Source: a virus. From it: a DNA stretch of 64,000 nt. Position numbers and translations under genes: made by a program. Shown here piece after piece: positions 23,839-32,019 of the stretch. Below the pieces are notes generated by a model, which saw only the letters and a list, made by a program, of their open reading frames with translations, was not told where the DNA came from and searched no databases. The number at the start of each line of letters is the position of its first letter. Within the stretch, counting starts at the first letter, position 1. The stretch lies in IMG/VR virus record IMGVR_UViG_3300049020_000031, positions 1 to 64,000 of that record; one strand, written 5' to 3'.

Positions 23839-24053
23839 ACACCAAACCTCAATTTGAATTCAATCAGTTCCACTTCGGTCTCGAATTTGACGTATCTCGT
23901 GTATTCAATCCATCGATACGTCTTACCAGTAGCTTTCTGGAAGATCACCAATTCAGACATAGGATCATCAACCGGGAAATCAGTACGACTGATATAGTCA
24001 TCCACGATGGCGTGGATTTTATCCGCGGAGAGTATCAAACTGTACATAAGCAT
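23835..24053 (-). CDS. FKL-signature protein (tandem copy 1)
   Basis: 72 aa. It ends FETEVELIEFKLRFGV. First gene of a three-gene paralogous string. ATG 24047 is an alternative start. Function unknown. Confidence 0.7.
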   Translation of the reverse strand: MLMYSLILSADKIHAIVDDYISRTDFPVDDPMSELVIFQKATGKTYRWIEYTRYVKFETEVELIEFKLRFGV

Positions 24054-24061
24054 CTTGAAGA

Positions 24062-24083
24062 GAAGGGGCCCTAGGGCCCCTTC
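24062..24083 (-). terminator. 22-nt GC-rich palindrome after the TAXI operon
   Basis: Perfect inverted repeat, arms GAAGGGGCCCT and its complement, 22 nt beyond the stop at 24105 on the minus strand. Likely terminator. Confidence 0.7.
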
Positions 24084-24104
24084 GTGTTCTACCCAATAGT
24101 GGGT

Positions 24105-25124
24105 TTACTTCTTTGCGCCAACAGGGGCTGGCAGCTCATACCATGGCCACTTGGAGCTACGGGCGTCCAGGGATGGCTTCACGCTTTGTTCACGCCATTT
24201 TGCATGCACCTTGCGGTCATCCTTCATCAGAGGCAGGCTTTCGTTGAAGCACTTACGCAGAGTAGCCAGACCACCTTGCATCACTGGGCTATTGAATTCG
24301 CGAGCCAACAGAGTTGCTGGGATGCTTGCGGTTTCCACACCTTCATTATCGGGACCCATCTTGCGATAGCTGATCTTGGCTGGGTTGTAGAAGCTCAGTG
24401 CAGCTTCCTTGCCCAGATATTGAGCAGGGATGGACAGCAGTTTGTATTCTTCACCCATGTCCTTCATTGGTTCGCCAGGGGAACCAGTCACAGCCAGGAA
24501 CGCATCGATCTTGCCTTCATCAAGAGCTTGTTTGAGCGCAGCGTTGTCCTTGAAGTCACGGACGATCTGATAGTTGATACCAGTCTTCTGTTGCACGATC
24601 AGAGCGGTGGAAGCAGAGCCACCTACAGCACCCAGACGTAGACCAGCAAGGTCATCAATGGTCGAGAGTGGAGCCGCCGTGCCCGTTCCTGGAACCGTCT
24701 TACCAAGGAGGACCTTTGCGCCACGAACAACCGTCTTGCCCTTCAGCGTGACCCAGTGCAGTTCTTCGCTGTGGAGGGTTGCCAGGGTCTTGATACCACT
24801 CAGGCCGTCCATTTCACGATCACGGCGCAGGAACGCGGCGTCAAGTTGTACCGGAGCAATGTCAACCGGACGGTCGCTCTTGCCCGTGAGTGCATCAATG
24901 TTCTCGCTGGAGTTGCCACCAGGTTGCTTGATCAGCTTGAAACCAGCTGCGTTCATGGTTGGGCCGCAGTAGGCGATCAGATTGTTCACCATGGTGTCAT
25001 ACGTGCCACCAGTAGAACCGCCGGAGATCACAAATTCCTGGCTTTGTGCCGGTTGGGCAAGCGCTGCCACGGATACCACACTCAGAGCGAGCGCGGAGAT
25101 CATATTGCGAATAGATTTTTGCAT
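24105..25124 (-). CDS. TAXI-family periplasmic solute-binding protein
   Basis: 339 aa, near the usual 320-340 of TAXI (TRAP-associated extracytoplasmic immunogenic) binding proteins. A Sec signal peptide (MQKSIRNMISALALSVVSVA, cleavage near ALAQPAQS) sends it to the periplasm. The family hallmark GGSTGGTYDTM follows the signal, and PGGNSSENIDALTGKSD and the receptor-fold strands continue. TRAP partners (DctM/Q) are absent, so it cannot itself make a transporter. It may sequester a ligand, feed a host TRAP system, or act at the cell surface. AAAGGAAATCCTG precedes the ATG. It is the last gene of a three-gene membrane/periplasm operon. Confidence 0.88.
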   Translation of the reverse strand: MQKSIRNMISALALSVVSVAALAQPAQSQEFVISGGSTGGTYDTMVNNLIAYCGPTMNAAGFKLIKQPGGNSSENIDALTGKSDRPVDIAPVQLDAAFLRRDREMDGLSGIKTLATLHSEELHWVTLKGKTVVRGAKVLLGKTVPGTGTAAPLSTIDDLAGLRLGAVGGSASTALIVQQKTGINYQIVRDFKDNAALKQALDEGKIDAFLAVTGSPGEPMKDMGEEYKLLSIPAQYLGKEAALSFYNPAKISYRKMGPDNEGVETASIPATLLAREFNSPVMQGGLATLRKCFNESLPLMKDDRKVHAKWREQSVKPSLDARSSKWPWYELPAPVGAKK

Positions 25125-25145
25125 CAGGATTTCCTTTCGAGAATT

Positions 25146-25310
25146 TCAGAACTTCAGGTTACGGGCGGCATCTGCGTCACCGCTCCTTGCGGGAGCGGAA
25201 CGTGTAGGGGGTGTAGGCTTAGCTTGGGTGCCAGTTTCTTCACCGTCAAAGAAGTATAACACCAAAAGCACCAGTGCCAACAGGATGAAACTAAAAATTG
25301 TGGTTTTCAT
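25146..25310 (-). CDS. Single-span membrane microprotein in the TAXI operon
   Basis: 54 aa. Residues 3-20 (TTIFSFILLALVLLVLYF) are one membrane helix, followed by a Thr/Pro/Ala-rich hydrophilic tail. It lies 15 nt after the upstream stop and 21 nt before the TAXI gene, with AAAGGAAACGAC before the ATG. It is probably a membrane partner of one neighbour. Confidence 0.7.
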   Translation of the reverse strand: MKTTIFSFILLALVLLVLYFFDGEETGTQAKPTPPTRSAPARSGDADAARNLKF

Positions 25311-25325
25311 GTCGTTTCCTTTTGA

Positions 25326-26111
25326 TTACTTGTATTCAGCCGCCACCGGGATCTTGACAGAACCCATGTCCATGATGTTGCCCAGCACCACACGATCGTC
25401 AGCATCGTAAGCCACAGCATGCACTTCGGTATCAGCGATTTGACTGGTCACCACTGCGTCGTCGATCAGCGCCATGCGGAGGTTTGCCATAGCGGTGTTG
25501 TTGGCCTTGTCAATGGCGTCAAAAGCAGTCTTCTCACGGTACAGAGACATGAAGTCATTACCCTTGTTGAAGCTCTTACCCAATGCTGCATCAGCGACTG
25601 CCATCTCATAGATGGCTTCAGCCTTCTCGACTTCACCGATAAATTTCTGGGTTTCCTTCTTGGCGTGCTTGAACAAGTCAATGCGATACGCGAACAACTT
25701 TTCATATCCGGCCAGCTTCTCGGCCATCTGACCAGCATCTTCTGGGAAGCGCTTGGCGAAATTCGCAGCCTTCTTCTTGAACCCTTCCAGGTTCGCAGCC
25801 TGTTCGTTCAACACTTCACGTTGATTGTTCAGCTCTTCAACACGCTCTTTGGCTCGTTGATACAGAGATTCAACTGGTGCTCGACTGATCACCGCATTCA
25901 AAGCCTGGAACTTCAATTGCGTGAGTCGTTCGGTGACTGCTGGGCGGAATGCCAAGAATACCGCACAGACAACTGCCGCAGTTACCAGCCCGATCAATCC
26001 GCTGACTACGTACCAGATGATTGGAGCTACCACAAGGCAGACACCACCGATTGCCAAAACATTTAGCATCTTGCGATACCCTGCTTCAGTCATGTTGCTG
26101 AAAAACTTCAT
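25326..26111 (-). CDS. Membrane protein with long coiled coil
   Basis: 261 aa. Two hydrophobic spans (about residues 17-55) form an N-terminal hairpin, followed by a long helical, heptad-containing region (about 80-200) and a small C-terminal beta domain (VVLGNIMDMGSVKIPV). The layout recalls PspA/YjfJ-like or stomatin-adjacent envelope proteins but without sequence identity I can name. TAGGAGGTTCA precedes the ATG. First gene of the TAXI operon. Confidence 0.72.
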   Translation of the reverse strand: MKFFSNMTEAGYRKMLNVLAIGGVCLVVAPIIWYVVSGLIGLVTAAVVCAVFLAFRPAVTERLTQLKFQALNAVISRAPVESLYQRAKERVEELNNQREVLNEQAANLEGFKKKAANFAKRFPEDAGQMAEKLAGYEKLFAYRIDLFKHAKKETQKFIGEVEKAEAIYEMAVADAALGKSFNKGNDFMSLYREKTAFDAIDKANNTAMANLRMALIDDAVVTSQIADTEVHAVAYDADDRVVLGNIMDMGSVKIPVAAEYK

Positions 26112-26186
26112 TGAACCTCCTATTAAATGTGAACGAACTATAACACTTTGGTGAAAATTTCTATCACCATCGCAAGAAAATTTAGA

Positions 26187-26468
26187 TTACTGGCACTTCA
26201 TGACTTCCATTCGAGCATCAACCACAACCAATCCCTCACTGGAATTCAAAACATGGAGTTCACCATTTTTACAAACTCCAATAACGGCTTGCCTCCCAGC
26301 AGAAGTTGGTTGAGCTTGTTGTACAGGAATGGCCAGGGTGGCATCGTTGGGCCTAGGTGTGTTGAAATACTTCACCAGGTAAAGGGGAACACCTATTGCA
26401 AAGAAGAATACTAGAAAGACCAACCCTATCACTGTGGGGAGTTCTGAACGTCTACCTTGAGTTTTCAT
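26187..26468 (-). CDS. Small single-span membrane protein
   Basis: 93 aa. A basic N terminus, then the membrane helix VIGLVFLVFFFAIGVPLYLV (residues 13-32), then a periplasm-facing domain with two Cys (GVCKNGELHVLNS, VMKCQ) that could form a disulphide. It overlaps the HD gene by ATGA. Confidence 0.72.
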   Translation of the reverse strand: MKTQGRRSELPTVIGLVFLVFFFAIGVPLYLVKYFNTPRPNDATLAIPVQQAQPTSAGRQAVIGVCKNGELHVLNSSEGLVVVDARMEVMKCQ

Positions 26469-27160
26469 GCTGCAACACCTTGAGCGTTTGCGCCTTCAAA
26501 GATGCGCAGTTGGGCAGTCAGAACAAACTTGATGTTTTCGTATGCGAGATCTTGCTCTGGGAAGTTCTTACGAGCAGTCTTCAGCATGCTGAAGAAATAT
26601 GTGCGGGTTTCAACGCAGTATTCAATCTGCTTTTCCAGCTTGAACACACCGGCCATGGTGCTAATGTTGTTGATGCGATCAATACCCTTGGCCAGACTGG
26701 AAACTGGATTACCAGTCATATCAAGGAAGTAGATGTCCATTTCCTTCTTAGTACCGCGGTATTCTTTTGTCAGCAACTCGATGTCATCGCTGCTTTCATG
26801 ACCGAACTTCAACCGAATTTCTTCGTGAGAGATGCGAGTATCTTCCGGAGTATCATGTAGCAGAACAGCTACGATGAGACGAACTTGATGCAGCACATGA
26901 GGCAACAAGGTCAGGGCAAACAACGCCATCTCAACCTGATGCATATAGGACGGGGTGATTTTGTCCTTGCGGAAACCTGGGTGGTGCTTTTCACCAAAGT
27001 TCAGAGCATTTACTGCCCGGAACCAATCCGGATTGGCGATCGCCATACCCTGGAGACGGCCACGGAGAATGCCCTTCTTCTTGGTATACTCCAGAAGTTT
27101 TTCTTGTCGCTGTACCAGAAGAGCGTCATCCATGGTCGTGTTCCTTACTGTTGAAGCCAT
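26465..27160 (-). CDS. HD-domain (p)ppGpp hydrolase-like protein
   Basis: 231 aa, the size of small alarmone hydrolases (MESH1-type). HD residues appear in the order expected of the RelA/SpoT hydrolase: His74 (SYMHQVEMAL), HDTPED (residues 102-107) and a later KGIDRINNI block that corresponds to the KLADRxxN motif. No synthetase, TGS or ACT domain follows. The enzyme would remove (p)ppGpp raised by infection or starvation. Other HD phosphohydrolases are possible. It overlaps the small membrane-protein gene. Confidence 0.85.
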   Translation of the reverse strand: MASTVRNTTMDDALLVQRQEKLLEYTKKKGILRGRLQGMAIANPDWFRAVNALNFGEKHHPGFRKDKITPSYMHQVEMALFALTLLPHVLHQVRLIVAVLLHDTPEDTRISHEEIRLKFGHESSDDIELLTKEYRGTKKEMDIYFLDMTGNPVSSLAKGIDRINNISTMAGVFKLEKQIEYCVETRTYFFSMLKTARKNFPEQDLAYENIKFVLTAQLRIFEGANAQGVAA

Positions 27161-27185
27161 ATGATATGTTCATATGGTAGATTCA

Positions 27186-27929
27186 TCAACAGTTTTTCAG
27201 TTGGAGTTTTAGAAATATGATATCTTTGCGGATCTCTTTGATCTTGTTTGAATATCTGATCATGGTGGCATCATTTATCGTCCAACATTCATAGAACGAC
27301 TCACAGCACAGAATCAGCAACTCAAGCATCCATTGAGGAACAAACGGTTGACTATCTTTTAGCAAAGCTATGAATTGATTTATCGTGGTATCGGAGCGAT
27401 GTGAGTCCACCGCATTGTTCTTCACAAGATGTGCTTTGAAATCATCTTTATTGAACAGTTCTTCCGGGAATTCCCAATCCACGAGATTATTCAAGGTGTC
27501 GATCCTTTTCTTTGATTCCAATGCATTGTGGATCTGGTGTTCCGATGCATGCATGCAAAATTCATAGCCAACATTGTCCTTTGCGTTATTGTTGATGGCG
27601 GTTATGGCATTTTGCAAAGAACGTTTGTGAAATCTTTCTACGATCCTGACGTGGTAATCAGTCACGTACTTCATCCTTTGTCTCCGCTCCTTGGTACCAA
27701 ATTGATAGTAGGGGAGTTGGGAAATATCCCCTTCCACACTATGGAAGAAAGTCGTTGGGAAGAATCTTGTTCCTATCAGATCGAAATTGCTATGTGGGGA
27801 ATACATGAGTTCAAAAAGGAATTGAGATGCCCATTCTTCCTTTGTGTGGCGGTAATACTCATGATTGAATCTACTCCGAGACCAGAACCATTCCGTGCAG
27901 ACGGCGTGAAACGGATGTGGTTTGATCAT
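27186..27929 (-). CDS. Hypothetical protein
   Basis: 247 aa, helical, rich in His, Phe and Asn, with EFCMHASEHQIHNAL in the middle that could bind metal. No family recognised. ATGA overlap with the HAD gene upstream. Confidence 0.7.
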   Translation of the reverse strand: MIKPHPFHAVCTEWFWSRSRFNHEYYRHTKEEWASQFLFELMYSPHSNFDLIGTRFFPTTFFHSVEGDISQLPYYQFGTKERRQRMKYVTDYHVRIVERFHKRSLQNAITAINNNAKDNVGYEFCMHASEHQIHNALESKKRIDTLNNLVDWEFPEELFNKDDFKAHLVKNNAVDSHRSDTTINQFIALLKDSQPFVPQWMLELLILCCESFYECWTINDATMIRYSNKIKEIRKDIIFLKLQLKNC

Positions 27930-28375
27930 TGCCAGTTGACCTGATAGTCAATAGGGTTGAGAGTTTCCCAATACAAGGCATCGATAACATTGCGCCAATC
28001 CACATAGGGATCAAAGCCAGCCTTATCGTCGATCAGAATACTAAAGTAGAACTTCTTCGAGAAGTCGCCCGTGGTGGTGCTGGCCTCCAGTGGGTTCTCA
28101 TTGAAGAACGCGACCTTGATCATGTTGTCATCGAAGAACTTGATGATCTTTTGTTGTTCTTCTGGGTAGCAACCAGACCACAGAATGATCTTGGAATCTT
28201 CCCGGTCTGAAATTTTCTGTAACGCCCTGATTGTTTCTTCGTTGATGAATTCGTAGCTGCCGTTTTCGTAATTTGATTTCAGGCAGGTACCATGAAGATC
28301 AATTGCCCAGTAGATGGTGTCATAGCCACGCTCACGCTTTACGGTAAAGGCTCGTTCAATTGCTTTGCTGATCAT
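27926..28375 (-). CDS. HAD-like phosphatase
   Basis: 149 aa, compact. Motif I is IDLHGTCL (the second acid of DxD replaced by His, as in several phage HAD proteins), motif II is ILWSGC, and motif IV is ILIDDKAGF. These proteins dephosphorylate nucleotides or polynucleotide ends. Since the Asp+2 acid is missing, activity is uncertain. It sits 6 nt after a predicted lipoprotein gene. Confidence 0.72.
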   Translation of the reverse strand: MISKAIERAFTVKRERGYDTIYWAIDLHGTCLKSNYENGSYEFINEETIRALQKISDREDSKIILWSGCYPEEQQKIIKFFDDNMIKVAFFNENPLEASTTTGDFSKKFYFSILIDDKAGFDPYVDWRNVIDALYWETLNPIDYQVNWQ

Positions 28376-28381
28376 TTTGTT

Positions 28382-28498
28382 TTATCGAAATTGATTGCTC
28401 GAATTTGATGGAATATGAGGGCCACCACTTTGTTGCCGCCCAACGACACAAGACTGCATCAAGGCAACCACGATCATCACAAGAAAAATGCCCTTCAT
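28382..28498 (-). CDS. Small lipoprotein candidate
   Basis: 38 aa. MKGIFLVMIVVALMQSC is a lipoprotein signal with lipobox LMQSC (Cys17), leaving a 22-residue polar tail. It overlaps the upstream stop as ATGA and precedes the HAD gene. Possibly a superinfection or lysis accessory (inference). Confidence 0.62.
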   Translation of the reverse strand: MKGIFLVMIVVALMQSCVVGRQQSGGPHIPSNSSNQFR

Positions 28499-28779
28499 TT
28501 GCATGATATGGATACCCCATCTTTAAGATATTTGTCTATGACTATCATCCCGTCTTCAATGGCAAATGCCAATCGCACTTGGAGCATATCGGATTCATTC
28601 TCAAAAGTGAATGTTAAAATTGCACCAGGAGGAGTGTCAATATGCACCGGAACACCGGCCAGCCCACAGTAATGAACGATTCTGGCCACATTGTTGGCCA
28701 CCACTCTGGGGGCCAGGCCAGAGCAGTTAATTTTCAATTGATGAGCCATCCGAATGTTCTGCGTTGTATTGATCGACAT
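28495..28779 (-). CDS. FKL-like protein
   Basis: 94 aa from ATG 28779 (GAGG upstream). Starts at 28749 or 28803 are also possible because it overlaps the SWIM gene. It contains LTFTFENESDMLQVRLAF, the signature in an internal rather than terminal position, followed by 20 more residues. Confidence 0.58.
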   Translation of the reverse strand: MSINTTQNIRMAHQLKINCSGLAPRVVANNVARIVHYCGLAGVPVHIDTPPGAILTFTFENESDMLQVRLAFAIEDGMIVIDKYLKDGVSISCK

Positions 28780-29167
28780 GCTTGCATCGTCCTCGGAATC
28801 CAAAACCAGGACAAGTGCAAGTCTTCGTGCCGTCCCCAGAAATCGTGATTTGATAACTGTTGGAATTGCTTCCCTGAACTATAACATATTCCGGCATACT
28901 GGCTTTCAGTACTTCATGCGACGTGTAGTGGAATTTGTTGCCATTCCAGGAAAGAATGTTCTTGAACATGATGACTCGAAGATCAACCATGGGGTCGTCA
29001 CTGGTGATTCGAACGCTGTCATGTGGATCGTAATCCGCCTTGGGCAGAACTTCACCCTCGAAAGTAACAGTCTTGGGGATATGTTTGAACTTGCCAGGGA
29101 GCAGTGGGCTATTGTGCTTCACCGTGATAATGACTTTGTCACCAACTTTGATCTTTGTGTTTGCCAT
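28727..29167 (-). CDS. SWIM zinc-finger protein
   Basis: 146 aa. The C terminus has CTCPGFGFRGRCKHV, the CxC...CxH pattern of SWIM fingers, which bind nucleic acids or proteins. Residues 1-80 are beta-rich with KVGDKVIITVKHNS, like an SH3/KOW-type barrel. ATG 29167 has GGAG upstream. Confidence 0.8.
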   Translation of the reverse strand: MANTKIKVGDKVIITVKHNSPLLPGKFKHIPKTVTFEGEVLPKADYDPHDSVRITSDDPMVDLRVIMFKNILSWNGNKFHYTSHEVLKASMPEYVIVQGSNSNSYQITISGDGTKTCTCPGFGFRGRCKHVDQYNAEHSDGSSIEN

Positions 29168-29185
29168 GTCAAGCTCCAAAATACG

Positions 29186-29214
29186 ACAGCCAGATGATAC
29201 ACTCATCTGGCTGT
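29186..29214. terminator. Hairpin terminator
   Basis: 12-bp stem ACAGCCAGATGA (29186-29197) with TCATCTGGCTGT (29203-29214), 5-nt loop, between two (-) genes. Confidence 0.75.
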
Positions 29215-29271
29215 TTCATCAAGTTGGATCAGAGATAAATTGGAGTACCAATCGTTACCCCTTCCAACAAC

Positions 29272-29772
29272 TTACACCAGGGTCAGTTGCTTTGCGTCAG
29301 CCTTCTTTGCGCGAGGCTTGCGGGTCTTCACAGGGGCAACCACCACCGGAGCAGGAGTGCTAACTACCATCTTCGCAGCCAGAGCACGACTTGCTGCCTT
29401 GATTTCATCAGCGGTCAGCTTGGCGGTCACACCATGACGCTTAGGGGCGCGCTTCATCTTGGGACGCTTCACTTGTTGTTCGCGAACTTCGAACATCAGC
29501 TTGATCAGAGCCGCATCTTCTTCGCTGCTCAGATAGATTTTGTCGATGAACACGTACTTTTCAGTGAACACCCCACCAACCTTCACGCTGTCTTCGTGGG
29601 TATAGCAGGTGATCTTGTAATAGCCTTGGCAGTGTTCACGGCACCAGGTCAGCACATCTTCTGGGTGCACCATGCTTTGACCGAACCAGAACTTGATCGG
29701 GAAAGCGTAGTAGAAACCAATGTTACCGAAACGTTCGCTGTTGTGGCCAAAGTCTTTGATCGTAGTGGACAT
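29272..29772 (-). CDS. FKL-like protein with basic tail
   Basis: 166 aa. Residues about 65-95 include the signature variant IYLSSEEDAALIKLMFEV. The C-terminal 70 residues are Lys/Arg/Ala/Pro-rich (KRPKMKRAPKRH, KTRKPRAKKADAK), suggesting nucleic-acid contact. It has its own strong early promoter. Confidence 0.7.
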   Translation of the reverse strand: MSTTIKDFGHNSERFGNIGFYYAFPIKFWFGQSMVHPEDVLTWCREHCQGYYKITCYTHEDSVKVGGVFTEKYVFIDKIYLSSEEDAALIKLMFEVREQQVKRPKMKRAPKRHGVTAKLTADEIKAASRALAAKMVVSTPAPVVVAPVKTRKPRAKKADAKQLTLV

Positions 29773-29807
29773 TTTCGTTTCCTTCTATACTGTGTTGCGA
29801 TGTATGT

Positions 29808-29835
29808 ATTCTAGTTCATTTGGCGAACAAGTCAA
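29808..29835 (-). promoter_or_regulatory. Early-type sigma70 promoter
   Basis: TTGACT (29835-29830), 16 bp with GCCAAATGAAC, TAGAAT (29813-29808), for the gene starting at 29772. Confidence 0.82.
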
Positions 29836-29862
29836 CACCAGGTGAAGAAAAAGTTGAACTAT

Positions 29863-30567
29863 TTAAAACCAATCTTTGAACTTTTCCTGAAAAGCTGGTG
29901 CGGCGTCATAGGGCATCAATACTTCGATATAGAACTGATTTTCACCGGCGAATATTTCACCCTTCTTGGGGGCGGTGAAATATCCCGGCATCATTGCAAT
30001 TTTAGACAGTTCGATAACCCTACGAGCTGATTGTCCTATGACCCAAGAACCCTTGGGGATAATTTCCCCAGTGACCAAATCCTTCATTGGTGAACCACAG
30101 AATTCATAAAGCCAACTACAGAGAGCATCATATTGTTTCTGGGAGATGGTAGATGTGGAAAAGATCGCTCCATTTTTCCCCATACCTTCGACCTTAAAAA
30201 TACCATCCTTGGTATCAAATTGGAAAGGTATTGGGGGAATAACCGGTTCCGTTGTCAGCTCTGAGGTTGGCGAACTTTTGTATCTGGTTACTGCGGCCAT
30301 CCCCAGCAACCAGGCTTTTTTATCAGGATGCGTTTGTGAGGACAGATCTCTGAGATCTTGTCTTTGCTGTTTCACGAGCTCGGTATTCTTACCATCTAGA
30401 CTCACGGAGTCGAATGCCTTCAAAGCACCAATGATTTCTCCAAGACGAAATGCTTCTTCAAGAGAATTGAAGGATTGCAGAGCCTCAATGGTAAGCCGAT
30501 CCAGAGGGTCATTGACAGAAATTGGATCACCCTCTGGGGTTGTTCCAAATACGGTGATGGTCGTCAT
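29863..30567 (-). CDS. Hypothetical protein
   Basis: 234 aa. Begins with a small beta segment (TTITVFGTTPEGDPIS), followed by helices. The C terminus has FYIEVLMPYDAAPAFQEKF, faintly reminiscent of the FKL signature. No assigned function. It has its own promoter at 30611-30638. Confidence 0.7.
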   Translation of the reverse strand: MTTITVFGTTPEGDPISVNDPLDRLTIEALQSFNSLEEAFRLGEIIGALKAFDSVSLDGKNTELVKQQRQDLRDLSSQTHPDKKAWLLGMAAVTRYKSSPTSELTTEPVIPPIPFQFDTKDGIFKVEGMGKNGAIFSTSTISQKQYDALCSWLYEFCGSPMKDLVTGEIIPKGSWVIGQSARRVIELSKIAMMPGYFTAPKKGEIFAGENQFYIEVLMPYDAAPAFQEKFKDWF

Positions 30568-30610
30568 ATCGTGATTTCCTCGAAGTGATGTTCATACAAA
30601 AGATGAACAC

Positions 30611-30638
30611 AGTCTACTTCATTTGGCTAAAAAATCAA
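30611..30638 (-). promoter_or_regulatory. Early-type promoter
   Basis: TTGATT (30638-30633), 16 bp including GCCAAATGAAG, TAGACT (30616-30611). Confidence 0.7.
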
Positions 30639-30669
30639 GTAGTTACCGTTGTGTGAATTCAACGAACAA

Positions 30670-31110
30670 TCACCCAGTAAATTTCTTTTTCTTAGGGTTC
30701 TCAATATAGTAGCAATGTTCTTGGATGTGCCCTCTAGACTCCAGAGAACCATGGGGATAAACTTCGTATCCCAATATAGGCGCGTTGATCAAGTAAACCT
30801 TGTACCAATCATCATATTTCTGACATTCGAATTTGTTGTGCGCTTCTTCAACCGCTCGAAAGATGGTACTGGTTTTCCCCATCTGTCTAATTGCTGATAA
30901 CGGGATGAGGTTAGCTATCTTCTTATAATCTCTTGTTGAATCCCACATCGAATAGAGTTCTTGAACTGGAATAAGAGCTCTCAACCGTTCCTTCTCTTTA
31001 CTCACTTCAGTCGTCATACGGTCAATCGCGTGATCGTAATCTGAGTGGGTGGAAACTTGTTCTTCAAATACATTTCCGTGTGGAATTCGCATCAGCAAAT
31101 ATGCCATCAT
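30670..31110 (-). CDS. Hypothetical protein
   Basis: 146 aa, helical N-terminal half with many charges, ending in a Lys-rich tail (ENPKKKKFTG). Not recognised. The start overlaps the upstream stop (ATGATG). Confidence 0.68.
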   Translation of the reverse strand: MMAYLLMRIPHGNVFEEQVSTHSDYDHAIDRMTTEVSKEKERLRALIPVQELYSMWDSTRDYKKIANLIPLSAIRQMGKTSTIFRAVEEAHNKFECQKYDDWYKVYLINAPILGYEVYPHGSLESRGHIQEHCYYIENPKKKKFTG

Positions 31111-31400
31111 TTCACCTGTAAGTAAAACTGAACCGCATCGATTTCATCCACGAACTGAACACTTGTGAAATAATTCCCACATTCAAGATTCCAACTTCCT
31201 TCTGGGAGGTGGTTCAACTCTTTCATTATGGCCATTTGCATGTATTTCTGGTATCCGGTATATCTCAAATCCTTCACTGCTATATGTTCAATCTGGACAA
31301 CATGGGAAAAAGATGGGCCATATCTCTTTACTATGACCGGTTCCAGTTTGGTCAGGTTAACGGTGAACTTGGCGAAATGTTCTTTGAATAGAATCATCAC
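31107..31400 (-). CDS. FKL-signature protein
   Basis: 97 aa. It ends SVQFVDEIDAVQFYLQVK. Start is GTG at 31400 or ATG at 31397. A TATAAT box (31408-31403) lies directly upstream and would give an almost leaderless message. Function unknown. Confidence 0.66.
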   Translation of the reverse strand: MMILFKEHFAKFTVNLTKLEPVIVKRYGPSFSHVVQIEHIAVKDLRYTGYQKYMQMAIMKELNHLPEGSWNLECGNYFTSVQFVDEIDAVQFYLQVK

Positions 31401-31419
31401 ACATTATACTGGAAATGGC

Positions 31420-31440
31420 GAAAGCGGCTTAGCCGCTTTC
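31420..31440 (-). terminator. Hairpin terminator
   Basis: GAAAGCGGC (31420-31428), 3-nt loop, GCCGCTTTC (31432-31440), just beyond the stop of the gene ending at 31443. Confidence 0.75.
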
Positions 31441-31442
31441 CT

Positions 31443-31724
31443 TTAGAAGTGAGTCGTGTAGTTATTCACGATGTAATTCGATATGTCCCGTAGCCTGGCG
31501 TAGTTTTCACCCGGCGCTAAGTGTAGGACATTACGCCATCCGCTTTTCACCTTGGTGATGATGTCCATGAGTTCAGCATCGGTGATCGCATGGATGCGAA
31601 TCAGATCAGGACGTTTCAGCTTCACTTCCTTGAAGATCTGATTGGCAGTCAGAGGTTGTTCGCTCATACGGTAGAGGTTGTTGCGAACATCATATTCAAT
31701 CCGACCAGAGATTCTGATTGCCAT
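31443..31724 (-). CDS. Hypothetical protein
   Basis: 93 aa from ATG 31724, 2 nt after the upstream stop. Basic, helical middle (KEVKLKRPDLIRIH, AELMDIITKVKSGW). Unrecognised. Confidence 0.7.
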   Translation of the reverse strand: MAIRISGRIEYDVRNNLYRMSEQPLTANQIFKEVKLKRPDLIRIHAITDAELMDIITKVKSGWRNVLHLAPGENYARLRDISNYIVNNYTTHF

Positions 31725-31726
31725 GA

Positions 31727-31954
31727 TTAACCCTTTGAGTTCAGGTGATCCAACCACATGGGTTTCACGGCTGAGCGAGTAGAAACTACTTTCGCAGCAT
31801 CGTCAGCTGACAACCCGGAGTCGTGAATCACTTCATCGTCAGACGTACCGTCCAGAACATCGCACAGAGAAAAAGCCACGTCGTTATAGGTTGGCAAACC
31901 CATGTCAGTTAGTGCCTTGTTGATATCAGCCAGTGTCAGTGTTGTTTGTGCCAT
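31727..31954 (-). CDS. Hypothetical small acidic protein
   Basis: 75 aa. ATG 31954 has AGGAGAAAATT upstream and sits about 25 nt from the promoter -10. A longer frame to 31990 would cross that promoter. Helical, acidic, no known domain. Confidence 0.72.
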   Translation of the reverse strand: MAQTTLTLADINKALTDMGLPTYNDVAFSLCDVLDGTSDDEVIHDSGLSADDAAKVVSTRSAVKPMWLDHLNSKG

Positions 31955-31978
31955 AATTTTCTCCTTTGTGATAATCAA

Positions 31979-32006
31979 ATTATAGTTCATCTGGCAGATT
32001 AGTCAA
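31979..32006 (-). promoter_or_regulatory. Early-type sigma70 promoter
   Basis: TTGACT (32006-32001), 16 bp including GCCAGATGAAC, TATAAT (31984-31979). Confidence 0.82.
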
Positions 32007-32019
32007 CACTCACCATCAA

